Part shown: positions 9,714 through 18,995 of the stretch, one piece after another
Layout: each line of letters opens with the position of its first letter
Numbering within the stretch: the stretch's first letter is position 1
From: Candidatus Nucleicultrix amoebiphila FS5
GTDB lineage: Bacteria > Pseudomonadota > Alphaproteobacteria > Caedimonadales > Nucleicultricaceae
Reading direction: 5' to 3'
NCBI RefSeq assembly: GCF_002117145.1
Contig: NZ_CP008743.1
Span: 868,001-932,000 of the forward strand
DNA length: 64,000 nucleotides
Position numbers and translations under genes: made by a program
The notes under the pieces: model-generated
Database searches by the model: none
Told to the model about the DNA's origin: nothing
What the model saw: only the letters and a program-made list of their open reading frames with translations

Positions 9714-10735
9714 TCTAATGTATCGATTTGGACCGCGCCTTTATCAAAAGCTAGCCCAAGGTAAGAATATGCATCTTTCGTCAAAACTCGTCCTCTAGGA
9801 GTACGTTGAATAAACCCCTGCTGAATCAAATACGGCTCTATCACTTCTTCTAAACTATCTTTTTGCTCAGAAAGAAGAGCTGCCAATGTGTCTGCACCAA
9901 CAGGACCACCCGAATATACAGTCGCAATACGCTCCAAGTAAAGCCTATCTAAACTATCTAATCCTCGCTTATCAACCCCCAATCTATTAAGGGCTTCATC
10001 TACGATAATTTTATCAATACTGGTCTTATTCAACACCTCTGCAAAATCCCGCACACGCTTTAATAAACGTCCAGCGATACGCGGTGTTCCACGAGATCGA
10101 TTCGCTATTTCAACGACACCATCTTTTGTCATAGACAAATTAAGAATCCGAGCACCACGAGCAACAATGGTCTCTAATTCTTGAGGTGTATAAAAATCTA
10201 AACGTAAGGGAATGCCAAATCGATCTCTTAAAGGCGATGTCATCAATCCTGTACGAGTTGTTGCTGCTACCAATGTAAAAGGAGGAAGATCAATACGAAT
10301 GGAACGAGCAGCGGGTCCTTCACCAATAATTAAATCGAGTTTAAAATCTTCCATCGCCGGATACAACACTTCTTCCACTGCCGGATTCAAACGATGTATT
10401 TCATCAATAAAAAGAACGTCTCGTGGCTGCAAATTCGTAAGAATCGCTGCAAGGTCTCCAGCCTTAGAAATAATAGGACCAGATGTGGCCCTAAAGCCAA
10501 CTCCCAATTCGTGAGAAATAATCTGAGATAGAGTTGTTTTCCCTAAACCTGGAGGGCCAAAAAATAAAACGTGATCCAAGGCTTCCTGTCGTTTTTTGGC
10601 AGCTTCAATAAAGATTTTCAAATTTTGACAGACTTGTTCTTGACCAATAAAATCCTTAAGAGATATTGGACGGAGCGTATTCTCCCCAAAATCTTCATGA
10701 AGTGTTTCTGGCGTTATAAGACGTTGTGGTTGCAA
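9710..10735 (-). CDS. ruvB: Holliday junction branch migration ATPase RuvB
   Basis: Hexameric AAA+ motor that pumps DNA through a RuvA-bound Holliday junction. Walker A is GPPGLGKT at about residues 60-67 and Walker B is FIDEIH near 107-112. The sensor region [17 protein letters not shown] and the C-terminal winged helix with [12 protein letters not shown] are typical. Its 341 residues match the family. It starts three bases after the ruvA stop and overlaps ybgC by four bases. Confidence 0.98.
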   Translation of the reverse strand: MQPQRLITPETLHEDFGENTLRPISLKDFIGQEQVCQNLKIFIEAAKKRQEALDHVLFFGPPGLGKTTLSQIISHELGVGFRATSGPIISKAGDLAAILTNLQPRDVLFIDEIHRLNPAVEEVLYPAMEDFKLDLIIGEGPAARSIRIDLPPFTLVAATTRTGLMTSPLRDRFGIPLRLDFYTPQELETIVARGARILNLSMTKDGVVEIANRSRGTPRIAGRLLKRVRDFAEVLNKTSIDKIIVDEALNRLGVDKRGLDSLDRLYLERIATVYSGGPVGADTLAALLSEQKDSLEEVIEPYLIQQGFIQRTPRGRVLTKDAYSYLGLAFDKGAVQIDTLE

Positions 10736-10738
10736 ATT

Positions 10739-11353
10739 TTATACCTTTGCCAATTTCGCAAGTCCAACCCGAACTAATTCTTCTACTGTACCATGCTCTG
10801 GATTTTTCTGAAGTGCAAATTGTACTGCTCTTTCAGCTTCAAAGTTTCGGTAACCAAGGTTAACAAGAGCTGAAACTGCATCTTGAAAAATATTATCAGC
10901 TTGAGAGCCCATCTTTTTGGTCAACGCAGGATGCATGTAAACAGGAGCCAAAGATTGCACTTTATCTTTCAATTCAGTCAGAAGCCGAGCTGCCAATTTT
11001 GGCCCAACACCATCGGCTCTTGAAAGAAATGTTTTGTCTTGGGAAGCAATCCCTTGAGCTAATTCAGCTGGTGTTCCAACGGAAAGAAGAGAAAGGGCAA
11101 CTTTCATACCAACCCCTTGAACACTTAAAAGCATCCGAAACCAATCACGTTCTTCCAAGTCCCAAAATCCATAAAGATGCATAAAATCTTCACGTACGAT
11201 CATGTCTGTGTGTAAAGCACATGCATGACCCATTTGAGGGATTTTATCGAGTGTTTTTGCAGAACAAAACACGTGATAGCCAACTCCCTGTACATCAAGC
11301 ACAATAGCATTCTCGAATCTGTGTTCAACAACCCCTTTTAACTTGGTAATCAT
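10739..11353 (-). CDS. ruvA: Holliday junction DNA-binding protein RuvA
   Basis: Tetrameric junction-binding protein that loads RuvB. The N-terminal OB fold begins MITKLKGVVEH, helix-hairpin-helix motifs lie in the middle (LLSVQGVGMKVAL and RADGVGPKLAARLL), and the C-terminal RuvB-contacting domain ends the protein. A longer reading from 11368 is possible, but 11353 is preferred for three reasons: family members begin with MI.KLKG; this ATG overlaps the ruvC stop as ATGA; and a GGGGA motif lies about eight bases upstream. This gives 204 residues. Confidence 0.96.
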   Translation of the reverse strand: MITKLKGVVEHRFENAIVLDVQGVGYHVFCSAKTLDKIPQMGHACALHTDMIVREDFMHLYGFWDLEERDWFRMLLSVQGVGMKVALSLLSVGTPAELAQGIASQDKTFLSRADGVGPKLAARLLTELKDKVQSLAPVYMHPALTKKMGSQADNIFQDAVSALVNLGYRNFEAERAVQFALQKNPEHGTVEELVRVGLAKLAKV

Positions 11354-11856
11354 GCAACTGTTCCCCATCGTTCCTGAGTTTGCAAAAAGTGCCCATGACA
11401 GATTGCGACAGCCAAAGCATCAGCAGCATCAACCTCCTGACAATTACTTGTCGGCAAAAGTCTTCGCACCATCATCAGTACTTGATCTTTTTCAGCATGT
11501 CCTACTCCCACCACGGTTTTTTTTACACGATTAGCCGAATACTCGCCAACCCTTAATCCGAACTGAGCTGGCGCCAACATTACAACACCACGCGCCATAC
11601 CAAGTTTTAACGTTGAAGTTGGGTTTTTGTTAACAAAAGTTTCCTCTACTGCTGCTTCACGGGGAGTATAACTCTGAAGAATGCTCATCAGCTTTTCGAA
11701 TAAAAATTTCAATCTTTCACTAAAATCAAGATCTTTGGGGGGAGAGACCGTACCGTGAGCCACATGCTTTAAAGAATTTCCTTGGCATTCAATCACACCC
11801 CATCCTGTACGAATGAGCCCTGGATCAAAACCAATTATTCTTAAAGAATGTGACAC
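11350..11856 (-). CDS. ruvC: Holliday junction resolvase RuvC
   Basis: Cleaves Holliday junctions symmetrically. The RNase-H-like fold shows the catalytic acidic residues: Asp11 in IIGFDPGL, the Glu of AVEETFVNKNP near residue 70, and the Asp pair in [13 protein letters not shown] near residue 140. The length of 168 residues is typical. It is the first gene of the ruvCAB set, starting ten bases after the yebC stop and overlapping ruvA as ATGA. Confidence 0.97.
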   Translation of the reverse strand: MSHSLRIIGFDPGLIRTGWGVIECQGNSLKHVAHGTVSPPKDLDFSERLKFLFEKLMSILQSYTPREAAVEETFVNKNPTSTLKLGMARGVVMLAPAQFGLRVGEYSANRVKKTVVGVGHAEKDQVLMMVRRLLPTSNCQEVDAADALAVAICHGHFLQTQERWGTVA

Positions 11857-11866
11857 CCTCTTATCC

Positions 11867-12616
11867 TTATTGGGTTAACTTCGTCAATATCGCCTCGTCA
11901 ACCTCATAGTTTGCAGCAACAGTTTGTACATCATCATTATCTTCCAAGGCATCAATGAGCTTAAAAAGACCCTTTGCTGTTTCTTCATCTAAAGGAACAC
12001 TTACATTTGGGCGCCAATCAAGCTTCGCCGCTTGAGGGTCGCCAAATTTTTTTTGTAAAGCCTCACGAACTGCATTCAATCTATCTGCAGCACACGTTAT
12101 TGTATGCCCTTCTGAATCAGAAACGATATCTTCTGCTCCTGCTTCTAGGGCTTCCTCAAACATTTTCTCAGGAGTTGATACGGAAGCTGGGTACCGTATG
12201 AGCCCTATACGAGAAAATTGAAAACTTACACTATTTGTTTCGCCTAAATTTCCGCCAAACTTTGTAAACGCAGCTCGCACATCAGAAGCGGTTCGATTAC
12301 GATTCTCTGTTAAGCATTCAACAATTAATGCTACTCCACCAGGCCCATACCCTTCATAGCGAATTTCCTGGTAATCAAGATCTTCATCTCCACCAGAAGC
12401 ACGTTTAATTGCTCGCGTCACAGTATCTTTCGGCATGTTAGCTTCCCTTGCCGAAATGATAGCAGCTCTTAAGCGGGGATTCGAATCAGGATCGCTTCCA
12501 CCTTCTTTTGCAGACACTGTAAGTTCTCGAATGATTTTTGTAAAAATCTTGGCACGTTTGGCATCTTGCGCGCCCTTACGATACATAATGTTTTTAAATT
12601 GGGAATGTCCAGCCAT
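11867..12616 (-). CDS. yebC: YebC/PmpR-family protein
   Basis: Member of the YebC/TACO1 family, described in different organisms as a transcriptional regulator or as a ribosome-associated factor easing translation of difficult sequences. The N-terminus [21 protein letters not shown] is the family signature (most members have HSKW.NI, so the Gln is a small variation). The 249-residue length is normal. It lies immediately upstream of ruvC, an association seen widely in bacteria, and probably heads the long operon. Confidence 0.95.
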   Translation of the reverse strand: MAGHSQFKNIMYRKGAQDAKRAKIFTKIIRELTVSAKEGGSDPDSNPRLRAAIISAREANMPKDTVTRAIKRASGGDEDLDYQEIRYEGYGPGGVALIVECLTENRNRTASDVRAAFTKFGGNLGETNSVSFQFSRIGLIRYPASVSTPEKMFEEALEAGAEDIVSDSEGHTITCAADRLNAVREALQKKFGDPQAAKLDWRPNVSVPLDEETAKGLFKLIDALEDNDDVQTVAANYEVDEAILTKLTQ

Positions 12617-12694
12617 AGGTTTTCAACACTTAACTAAATTAGATTAAACTTTTCAAAAGATCCCAAAGTGAGAGGATACAGTCAAGGATGTTTC

Positions 12695-13054
12695 TTATTC
12701 TGCTTCCACAATTTCTTCACCTGCAGATTCTATGGTAATTTCGCCACCAAAAGAACACATTAGGACTGAATCACTTGTCAGAACAGCCGTTTCTCCTTCA
12801 AATTTTGTTGTCATAGAACCAATCAACCATTCACCTGCCGGTTCCATAGTACAATCTGCATCTGACTCTTCGATCGCACTTAAAATGGTACAAGTTCCAA
12901 AACCCTCAATATTTGCTCCAAACTCATTATCTGTCACAAGAGCAACAATTTCTCCAGTAACATTAATTGTTACAGCTTCGATAGCAAGTAGAGAACAAGA
13001 AGAAGACCCCATGTCACACTTGAGTTCAGCAGCTTCTACCACAACATTAGACAT
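12695..13054 (-). CDS. PAAR-like protein, DUF4280 type
   Basis: A 119-residue very acidic protein without a signal peptide. Its pattern matches DUF4280 PAAR-like proteins: an opening LKC.MGS..C (Cys13, Cys20), V.ALVTDNEFGANI, then GFGTC (Cys55), a further Cys68, and a closing LMCSFGGEITI (Cys100). Family members form the sharpened tip on spike proteins of contractile injection systems (type VI secretion and phage-tail-like machines) and often carry or recruit effectors. An AGGAG motif precedes the ATG. No other injection-system gene is present here; its neighbours are yebC and petC. The family assignment rests on motif recognition only. Confidence 0.72.
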   Translation of the reverse strand: MSNVVVEAAELKCDMGSSSCSLLAIEAVTINVTGEIVALVTDNEFGANIEGFGTCTILSAIEESDADCTMEPAGEWLIGSMTTKFEGETAVLTSDSVLMCSFGGEITIESAGEEIVEAE

Positions 13055-13089
13055 GCTTACTCCTTATTATTTAAGAGTTAAAAGCACTA

Positions 13090-13842
13090 TTATTTTATAT
13101 GACGACGTACCCTCCTCAAGGCAAAATACATCATTACAGAAAAAACTGACAAGTAAATCAGAACTTTAATGCCAAGACGTTTTCTTGCTTCCATTTCAGG
13201 TTCAGCAGCCCAAGATAAAAAAGTCACGACATCATCTGCCATCTGCTCAACAGTTGCTTTTGTTCCATCAGTATACGTTACGAGACCTTCTTTTAAGGGC
13301 TCAGCCATGGCAATCTGATTACCTTGGAAGTAAACGTTATAATGCATTCCAGGATTTAAAGTTACTCCAGCTGGAGGCTCTTTGAAGCCAACAAGTAACG
13401 CTTTTACATAATCAGCCCCACCATTACGTGCCTTGACAATCAGCGATAAATCAGGGGGATAGGCCCCATTGTTTGCTGCTCGAGCTGCTTTTTCATTAGG
13501 ATAAGGTGAAACAAATGCATCTTGTGATTCAGCAGGGCGTGTTATCGATTCTCCTTCATCATTTAACGTGGGAACTTGATATTGCTTTGCTATGGCTTTG
13601 ACTTCCCCATGAGAAAAACCAAGATCACGTAAATTGCGATAACTCACAAGATTCATGGAATGACACGTTGAACATACTTCTTTATAGACCTGAAAACCTC
13701 TTTGCAAAGCAGCGCGGTCAAAAGTACCAATGGGACTTTTAAAACTCCAGTCGTTTTTTGGTGGAGGAGTATGACCTTCTCCACGCACAAAAGAAGATAT
13801 TCCGCAAAAGAGGAGGGTAAGAAAAACTGCTCTTAACTTCAT
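13090..13842 (-). CDS. petC: Cytochrome c1 of the bc1 complex
   Basis: Haem c subunit of ubiquinol-cytochrome c reductase; it passes electrons from the Rieske centre to cytochrome c. A signal peptide (about 1-21) is followed by the haem-binding CSTCH at residues 57-61. An axial methionine is likely in the [14 protein letters not shown] region. One C-terminal membrane anchor lies at about residues 225-243. The 250-residue length fits. Its ATG overlaps the petB stop by four bases, giving the usual petA-petB-petC order. Confidence 0.97.
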   Translation of the reverse strand: MKLRAVFLTLLFCGISSFVRGEGHTPPPKNDWSFKSPIGTFDRAALQRGFQVYKEVCSTCHSMNLVSYRNLRDLGFSHGEVKAIAKQYQVPTLNDEGESITRPAESQDAFVSPYPNEKAARAANNGAYPPDLSLIVKARNGGADYVKALLVGFKEPPAGVTLNPGMHYNVYFQGNQIAMAEPLKEGLVTYTDGTKATVEQMADDVVTFLSWAAEPEMEARKRLGIKVLIYLSVFSVMMYFALRRVRRHIK

Positions 13843-15107
13843 TTGCCTCTCCCTTGCTTTTTAGCATAGGCTTCATCAATACTTTTTGGTAAAGGCAGCG
13901 GCTTTTCAAAGCGACTCAACACAGGCAATACAGCGAAGAAGTGGAAAAAATAATAGACCGTTGCCAAGCGTCCAATAAAAAGAGGCCAACCTTCTGGTAA
14001 TTGAGATCCTACCCATCCCAAAGTTAAACAGGTCATAACAAAAACCCAGAATAACCATTTATAATAAGGTCTAAAATGCGCACTTCTGATGGGTGAACGA
14101 TCTAGCCAAGGCACCACAAACAGCACCAAAACAGCGCTGAACATTAAAATGACCCCTCCCAATTTGCTTGGAACAGACCGCAAAATGGCATAAAAGGGAA
14201 GGAAATACCACTCAGGCACAATGTGTTGAGGTGTTACTAAGGGGTCTGCTGGAATATAATTATCAGGTTCGCCAAAAAAATTCGGCGCAAAAAATACGAA
14301 ACCTGCCCATATTAACAAGAACACACCCAACCCAAAGCTATCTTTCAACGTATAATAAGGATGAAAAGGAATACTGTCTTTTGGTGTCTTTTTATCAATG
14401 CCTAAAGGATTATTCGAACCATGTTCATGGAGAGCAATCAAATGAAGCGCTACGACTGCAATAATTAAAAAGGGAATAAGGTAGTGCAAAACAAAAAACC
14501 TATTAAGCGTTGGGTTGTCGACTGACAATCCCCCCCAAAGCCAACTGACAATACTATCTCCAACAAGCGGAATCGCTGAAAATAAGTTAGTGATAACCTT
14601 TGCACCCCAGAAACTCATTTGTCCCCATGGAAGCACATACCCCATAAATGCTGTGGCCATCATCATCAAAAAAATCACAACTCCCAAAATCCAAAGCAAC
14701 TCACGGGGAGCTTTATAGGAGCCGTAATAAAGACCTCTAAAAATGTGCAAATAGACCACAATAAAAAACATAGAAGCGCCGTTCATGTGAATATAGCGAA
14801 TAAGCCAACCATAGTTTACATCACGCATAATACTCTCAACGCTACGAAACGCGTGGTCCACATGAGGGGTATAATGCATAGCTAAAAAAATGCCCGTCAA
14901 AATCATTATCACCAAAGTGATGCCTGCCAATGACCCCATATTCCAAAAATAATTTAAATTTTTAGGTGTCTTATATTCAACGAGATGCTTCTGCATAAAG
15001 CCGAACATCGGCAATCTATATTCAATCCAGTCGACAAGTGCTGCAGTTTTCGATTGCTTTTTTATGCCTTTTCTCGGTTTTGCACTCTTAGATTTTTTTA
15101 TTGCCAT
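13839..15107 (-). CDS. petB: Cytochrome b of the bc1 complex
   Basis: Membrane core of complex III, carrying both b haems and the quinol-oxidising and quinone-reducing sites. The 422-residue protein is highly hydrophobic. The haem-ligating helices contain [20 protein letters not shown] and [12 protein letters not shown]. The Qo-site PEWY motif appears as [13 protein letters not shown], and [17 protein letters not shown] is the other conserved Qo stretch. The N-terminus has an extra Lys-rich leader of about 20 residues. Its start overlaps the petA stop by one base, and its stop overlaps petC. Confidence 0.98.
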   Translation of the reverse strand: MAIKKSKSAKPRKGIKKQSKTAALVDWIEYRLPMFGFMQKHLVEYKTPKNLNYFWNMGSLAGITLVIMILTGIFLAMHYTPHVDHAFRSVESIMRDVNYGWLIRYIHMNGASMFFIVVYLHIFRGLYYGSYKAPRELLWILGVVIFLMMMATAFMGYVLPWGQMSFWGAKVITNLFSAIPLVGDSIVSWLWGGLSVDNPTLNRFFVLHYLIPFLIIAVVALHLIALHEHGSNNPLGIDKKTPKDSIPFHPYYTLKDSFGLGVFLLIWAGFVFFAPNFFGEPDNYIPADPLVTPQHIVPEWYFLPFYAILRSVPSKLGGVILMFSAVLVLFVVPWLDRSPIRSAHFRPYYKWLFWVFVMTCLTLGWVGSQLPEGWPLFIGRLATVYYFFHFFAVLPVLSRFEKPLPLPKSIDEAYAKKQGRGK

Positions 15108-15712
15108 TACACTGCCTCCTCACCGATACGGATAGAGTGATCGCTTAAAAATCTATAGTGAGGCACTTCAAGATTTTTAGGAGCGGGGCCTTTGCGAATA
15201 CGTCCCGAGGTATCGTACTCAGAGCCATGACAGGGGCAAAACCAACCACCAAAATGGCCACGATTATCGCTGACTTTCTGACCAGAAGGAACGCAACCTA
15301 AGTGCGTACAAACCCCTATGACGACTAACCATTCGGGTTTTTGGACACGATCTTTATCAGCTTGAGGATCGACAAGTTCATTCATATTCACATTCACAGC
15401 CGCCTTTATTTCATCAGGGGTCCTGCGACGGATAAAAATTGGTTTTCCTTGCCACATTACAGTAATCGCTTGCCCCTCTTTAACTGGAGCCAGATTAACA
15501 TCCACAGAGGCTACAGCAAGAGCATCTGCAGCTGGGTTCATACTATCAATCAACGTCCAAGTCGCCCCAGCAATGCCGACTCCACCCATGGCAGAGGAAG
15601 CTAAAATTAAAAAATCCCTACGAGATTTTTTATTGTTTTCAATTTTTTGTATCGTTGTTTTGGACACGTTCCCCTCAAAAAGTTTTGTTGAGTCTTTGTC
15701 TTGTTTGATCAT
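15107..15712 (-). CDS. petA: Rieske iron-sulphur subunit of the bc1 complex
   Basis: Two-iron, two-sulphur subunit that takes electrons from ubiquinol. The N-terminus has a twin-arginine motif, [11 protein letters not shown], with the arginine pair at residues 31-32, followed by a hydrophobic anchor; export through Tat is therefore expected, and tatABC lies at 35 kb. The cluster ligands are in CTHLGC and CPCHGS, separated by a typical loop, and [12 protein letters not shown] closes the domain. The 201-residue length is slightly longer than usual because of an N-terminal extension. It is the first gene of petABC and is divergent from the next gene. Confidence 0.97.
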   Translation of the reverse strand: MIKQDKDSTKLFEGNVSKTTIQKIENNKKSRRDFLILASSAMGGVGIAGATWTLIDSMNPAADALAVASVDVNLAPVKEGQAITVMWQGKPIFIRRRTPDEIKAAVNVNMNELVDPQADKDRVQKPEWLVVIGVCTHLGCVPSGQKVSDNRGHFGGWFCPCHGSEYDTSGRIRKGPAPKNLEVPHYRFLSDHSIRIGEEAV

Positions 15713-15805
15713 AGAATGTAATCTGAATGCAGACTTGAGTAAATAGCAAGACGCTTTTTCTGCATATTTTATTTAAAAAAGCGTCTCAAACACATCAAGG
15801 ATATT

Positions 15806-16837
15806 ATGGATCCAATTACACACGGATTTCTTGGCAGTACGATTGCTCAAAGCTTCACTCCTCGTTCCCTAGGCCTTCGGTTGATTGTGGTCGGCGGTCT
15901 AGTCGCCATGCTCCCTGATGTTGATATTATCGCCGACCCCTTTGTCGGAACTCTTGAAGGTCTTTTTTATCATCGTTGGATAACCCACTCAATATTTTTT
16001 GGTCCTATTGTAGGACCTTTTTTGGGATTTCTTTTATGGAAAATTTATGGAAAAAAATACTCACATGAACGCAAACCATTTTATTTCTTTATCTGGAGTT
16101 TGATTCTTTCTTTAGCTCTCTTGAGTCATGCCTTTCTAGATTGCTCAACAAGTTACGGCACTCAGCTATTTTCTCCTTTCAGCACTACCAGAGTTGCTGG
16201 GGATGCAGTAGCCGTCATCGATCCATTTTACAGTATTATTGTTTTCATTGCCGTTGTTTCTGGAATCGTTGCTATCAAACGCAAAAAAATCTCTCTAGCG
16301 CGGGGATTAGCTGTATCAGCTTTGATCCTTTCAACACTCTATTTAGGGTACGGTTATTGGATGAATCAGAAGTCCATTGCCTTAGCCAAAGCTGACCCCT
16401 CCATGAGCACTTTTGAGATTTACTCTTACCCGACACTTCTTCAGCCTCACTTTCATCGTCTTATTGCTATAAAAGAGAACCAAAGTTGTATTGCGTATTT
16501 TAATATTCTCCATCCTCCTCAAAAAATAAATTGGTCATGTCAAAATCAAGCTTCTGACCCTGAAGTAAAATCATTAGAAAATACTCACCAAGGACAGCTT
16601 TTTATTTGGTTTGCCATGGGAAAAGTCTTGAGAAAAACCACAAGGTTAGAGAATGGCGACAAGTTGGTCAAAATTTTAGATTTGCGCTATGGACTCGATG
16701 AAAAACATGAGATGTGGGGAATAGAAGGTCTTTTTGATCAAACTGGCATCTTAAAAGGACAGATTAAACATTATCACAATCGTCCTCCTTTAGAATGGTC
16801 CTATGTTAAAACGACACTCAAGAGATTATTCTCATGA
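15806..16837 (+). CDS. Membrane-bound metal-dependent hydrolase, YdjM/DUF457 family
   Basis: A 343-residue membrane protein of the family named as metal-dependent hydrolases, whose substrate is unknown. The family's histidine and aspartate motifs are visible: MDPITHGFLGS at the start, AMLPDVDIIAD near residues 35-45, HRWITHSIFFGP near 56-67, and SHAFLDCSTSYGTQLFSPF near 110-128. About five membrane segments occupy the first 190 residues. A soluble C-terminal region of about 150 residues follows. The gene overlaps the following metallopeptidase gene by four bases (ATGA). Confidence 0.85.
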   Translation: MDPITHGFLGSTIAQSFTPRSLGLRLIVVGGLVAMLPDVDIIADPFVGTLEGLFYHRWITHSIFFGPIVGPFLGFLLWKIYGKKYSHERKPFYFFIWSLILSLALLSHAFLDCSTSYGTQLFSPFSTTRVAGDAVAVIDPFYSIIVFIAVVSGIVAIKRKKISLARGLAVSALILSTLYLGYGYWMNQKSIALAKADPSMSTFEIYSYPTLLQPHFHRLIAIKENQSCIAYFNILHPPQKINWSCQNQASDPEVKSLENTHQGQLFIWFAMGKVLRKTTRLENGDKLVKILDLRYGLDEKHEMWGIEGLFDQTGILKGQIKHYHNRPPLEWSYVKTTLKRLFS

Positions 16838-17526
16838 TTCCAGAAGTATTAGATCATTGGCACCAAAAAGGCTTCCCTTTGGAACTCATGATTGCCCCTC
16901 ATCCTCGCGCCAAACGATTAAAACTACAGTTTGATCAACGTCGTCAAAATTTTAAACTCACCACGCCAGTACGTATCAAACCTGCCAAAATTTTAGATTT
17001 CTTAAAAGACTGTGAGGTATGGATTAAAAGACAGTTAGCTCAACGTATAGAGCGTCCTGCGATTCCCCAGGACATCACTTTGTTTGGTCAAACGCTGCAA
17101 TTAACATTTGCAAACAGAACGACGACGCATATTTGGGCAGATGAAAAAACACTTTATATATATGGACCTGAAGAACATCACCTTGAGAGTTTGAAGAAAT
17201 GGCTCAAGCAACAAGCAAAAAGCTATTTCCACCATAATGTTACCCTTTTTGCTGAACAACTAAACGTTACTTTTCAAAAAATTAGCATTAGAGATTCCAC
17301 AACTCGATGGGGGAGCTGTTCGTCTTCAGGCAATTTATCTTTTTCATGGCGCCTTATCCTAGCTCCTCTAGAAGTATCTCAATATGTTTGTGCACACGAA
17401 GTTGCTCATTTAAAGGAACTGAACCACAGTCATCGGTTTTGGCAATTGGTGAACACGCTGCACCCAAACCACAAACAATGTCGGCTTTGGCTCCGAAAAA
17501 ACACCCCATCACTCTTTGCTTTTTAA
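16834..17526 (+). CDS. YgjP-type (DUF45) metallopeptidase
   Basis: Belongs to the YgjP/DUF45 family of small SprT-like zinc metallopeptidases. The motif CAHEVAHLKELNHSHRFW near residues 188-205 supplies the HExxH zinc site and a third histidine ligand. The upstream stretch DSTTRWGSCSSSGNLSFSWRL is the other conserved block. The length of 230 residues is typical. The substrate is not known. It is translationally coupled to the upstream membrane protein through a four-base overlap and is followed by trmL eleven bases later. Confidence 0.88.
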   Translation: MIPEVLDHWHQKGFPLELMIAPHPRAKRLKLQFDQRRQNFKLTTPVRIKPAKILDFLKDCEVWIKRQLAQRIERPAIPQDITLFGQTLQLTFANRTTTHIWADEKTLYIYGPEEHHLESLKKWLKQQAKSYFHHNVTLFAEQLNVTFQKISIRDSTTRWGSCSSSGNLSFSWRLILAPLEVSQYVCAHEVAHLKELNHSHRFWQLVNTLHPNHKQCRLWLRKNTPSLFAF

Positions 17527-17537
17527 GGTTTAATGCT

Positions 17538-17996
17538 ATGAGACTCACCCTATTTCAACCTGAAATTCCTCAAAACACCGGCACTTTAATTCGTTTAGGA
17601 GCTTGTCTTAATGTACCCATTGATCTCATTGAACCCTGCGGTTTCGTGCTCACAGATAAAGGGTTAAAACGTGCAGGAATGGATTACATTGATTTAGCCG
17701 TCCTGAATCGTTACATATCGTGGAAAGACTTTATGGATAACAGACCTCTGGGACGTCTCATTTTTCTCACCCCAGAATCTCCTACCCCCTATCATTTATT
17801 TTCATTTAATCATAATGATACATTGCTTTTGGGAAGCGAAAGCACTGGCATTCCTCAAGAACTTTATTCTAATATGGATGCCACGGTGTCGATCCCCATG
17901 GTTCCGGAAAGACGCTCTTTAAACGTCGCCATTGCTGCGGCCATGGTTCTTGGTGAAGCCCTCAAGCAAACAAATTTATTCCCAAGGACCCTATAA
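17538..17996 (+). CDS. trmL: tRNA (cytidine(34)-2'-O)-methyltransferase TrmL
   Basis: SPOUT-family enzyme that 2'-O-methylates the wobble base of leucine tRNAs. The 152-residue product starts MRLTLFQPEIPQNTG. It carries the SAM-binding trefoil-knot sequences LLLGSESTGIP and SIPMVPERRSLNVAIAAAM near residues 95-140. The frame is open further upstream to 17307, but that part is the antifunctional frame of the preceding gene. The ATG at 17538 gives the family N-terminus, and an AAGG precedes it. Confidence 0.95.
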   Translation: MRLTLFQPEIPQNTGTLIRLGACLNVPIDLIEPCGFVLTDKGLKRAGMDYIDLAVLNRYISWKDFMDNRPLGRLIFLTPESPTPYHLFSFNHNDTLLLGSESTGIPQELYSNMDATVSIPMVPERRSLNVAIAAAMVLGEALKQTNLFPRTL

Positions 17997-18009
17997 AAGG
18001 AGAATAGAA

Positions 18010-18843
18010 ATGCAAAAAAAACGCGCTCAAGAATGGTTTGAAAATCTTCAAGATCAAATTTGTTTAGCCTTTGAATCCATTGAACAAGAGCACGCGGCAA
18101 AACACCCAGGCTTAACTCCGGGACGCTTTGAAGAAACCAAGTGGCAACACCCGCAAGGGGGTGGCGGACGTATGCGTGTCATGCGCGGCAACGTTTTTGA
18201 AAAAGTCGGAGTCAATGCTTCAACAGTTCATGGAGAATTTTCAGAAGACTTCCGTCATGAAATCCCTGGAGCTGATCAAGATCCAAAATTTTGGGCGAGT
18301 GGTATTTCCCTTGTTTCCCACATGGCATCGCCAATCGTGCCTGCTGTTCACATGAATACACGCCACATCGTCACGTCAAAATCGTGGTTTGGAGGAGGCG
18401 CGGATCTGACGCCTTATGTTCCTTTCGAGGAAGACCGTAAAGAATTTCATGACGCTTTTCAAAGCGCCTGCGACAAACATCATCCAGACTATTACACAAA
18501 ATATAAAAAATGGTGTGATGAGTATTTTTATCTTAAACATCGTCAAGAGCCTCGTGGCATTGGCGGTATTTTTTACGACTATCATAATTCAAATGATTGG
18601 GAGCATGATTTCGCCTTCACGCAAGATGTAGGCAAAGCCTTCCTCCACATTTACCCCAAACTTGTCAGACGACGCATGGAGTCGTCTTGGACACCAGAAC
18701 AACGTCAACATCAACTTCAACGTCGTGGGCGTTATGTGGAGTTTAACTTACTCTATGATCGTGGAACACGCTTTGGTTTGATGACTGGAGGAAATGTAGA
18801 AGCGATCTTGATGTCTATGCCTCCTGAAGTCAAATGGCCATAA
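18010..18843 (+). CDS. hemF: Coproporphyrinogen III oxidase, oxygen-dependent
   Basis: Decarboxylates coproporphyrinogen III to protoporphyrinogen IX using O2 in haem synthesis. The 277-residue protein shows the family blocks GGGGRMRVMRG, ASGISLVSHMASPIVPAVHMNTR, SWFGGGADLTPY and GGIFYDYHN, and ends with FGLMTGGNVEAILMSMPP. The frame is open upstream to 17932. The ATG at 18010 is chosen because AGGAG lies about eight bases before it and the upstream part overlaps trmL. An aerobic-only haem step fits the bc1 complex also encoded here. Confidence 0.97.
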   Translation: MQKKRAQEWFENLQDQICLAFESIEQEHAAKHPGLTPGRFEETKWQHPQGGGGRMRVMRGNVFEKVGVNASTVHGEFSEDFRHEIPGADQDPKFWASGISLVSHMASPIVPAVHMNTRHIVTSKSWFGGGADLTPYVPFEEDRKEFHDAFQSACDKHHPDYYTKYKKWCDEYFYLKHRQEPRGIGGIFYDYHNSNDWEHDFAFTQDVGKAFLHIYPKLVRRRMESSWTPEQRQHQLQRRGRYVEFNLLYDRGTRFGLMTGGNVEAILMSMPPEVKWP

Positions 18844-18995
18844 AAGCTGTTTTATTAAATTAAGACTGAAAGAAATAAAGTGGATGCGGTATAAAAACTC
18901 ATCTTTCATAGTCTCTTCATTTATAGAAAATTCAGCTAAATCAAAAGTGCTTGAACAAGCTTGGAATTATGCATTCTCTCAAGAAAAGAGGCTTG

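Noticed and set aside
12732-13169. 145-codon plus-strand frame opposite the PAAR-like gene
   Set aside because: It spans the gap and the end of petC on the other strand and has no motif, whereas the minus-strand frame has the DUF4280 pattern and a ribosome site.
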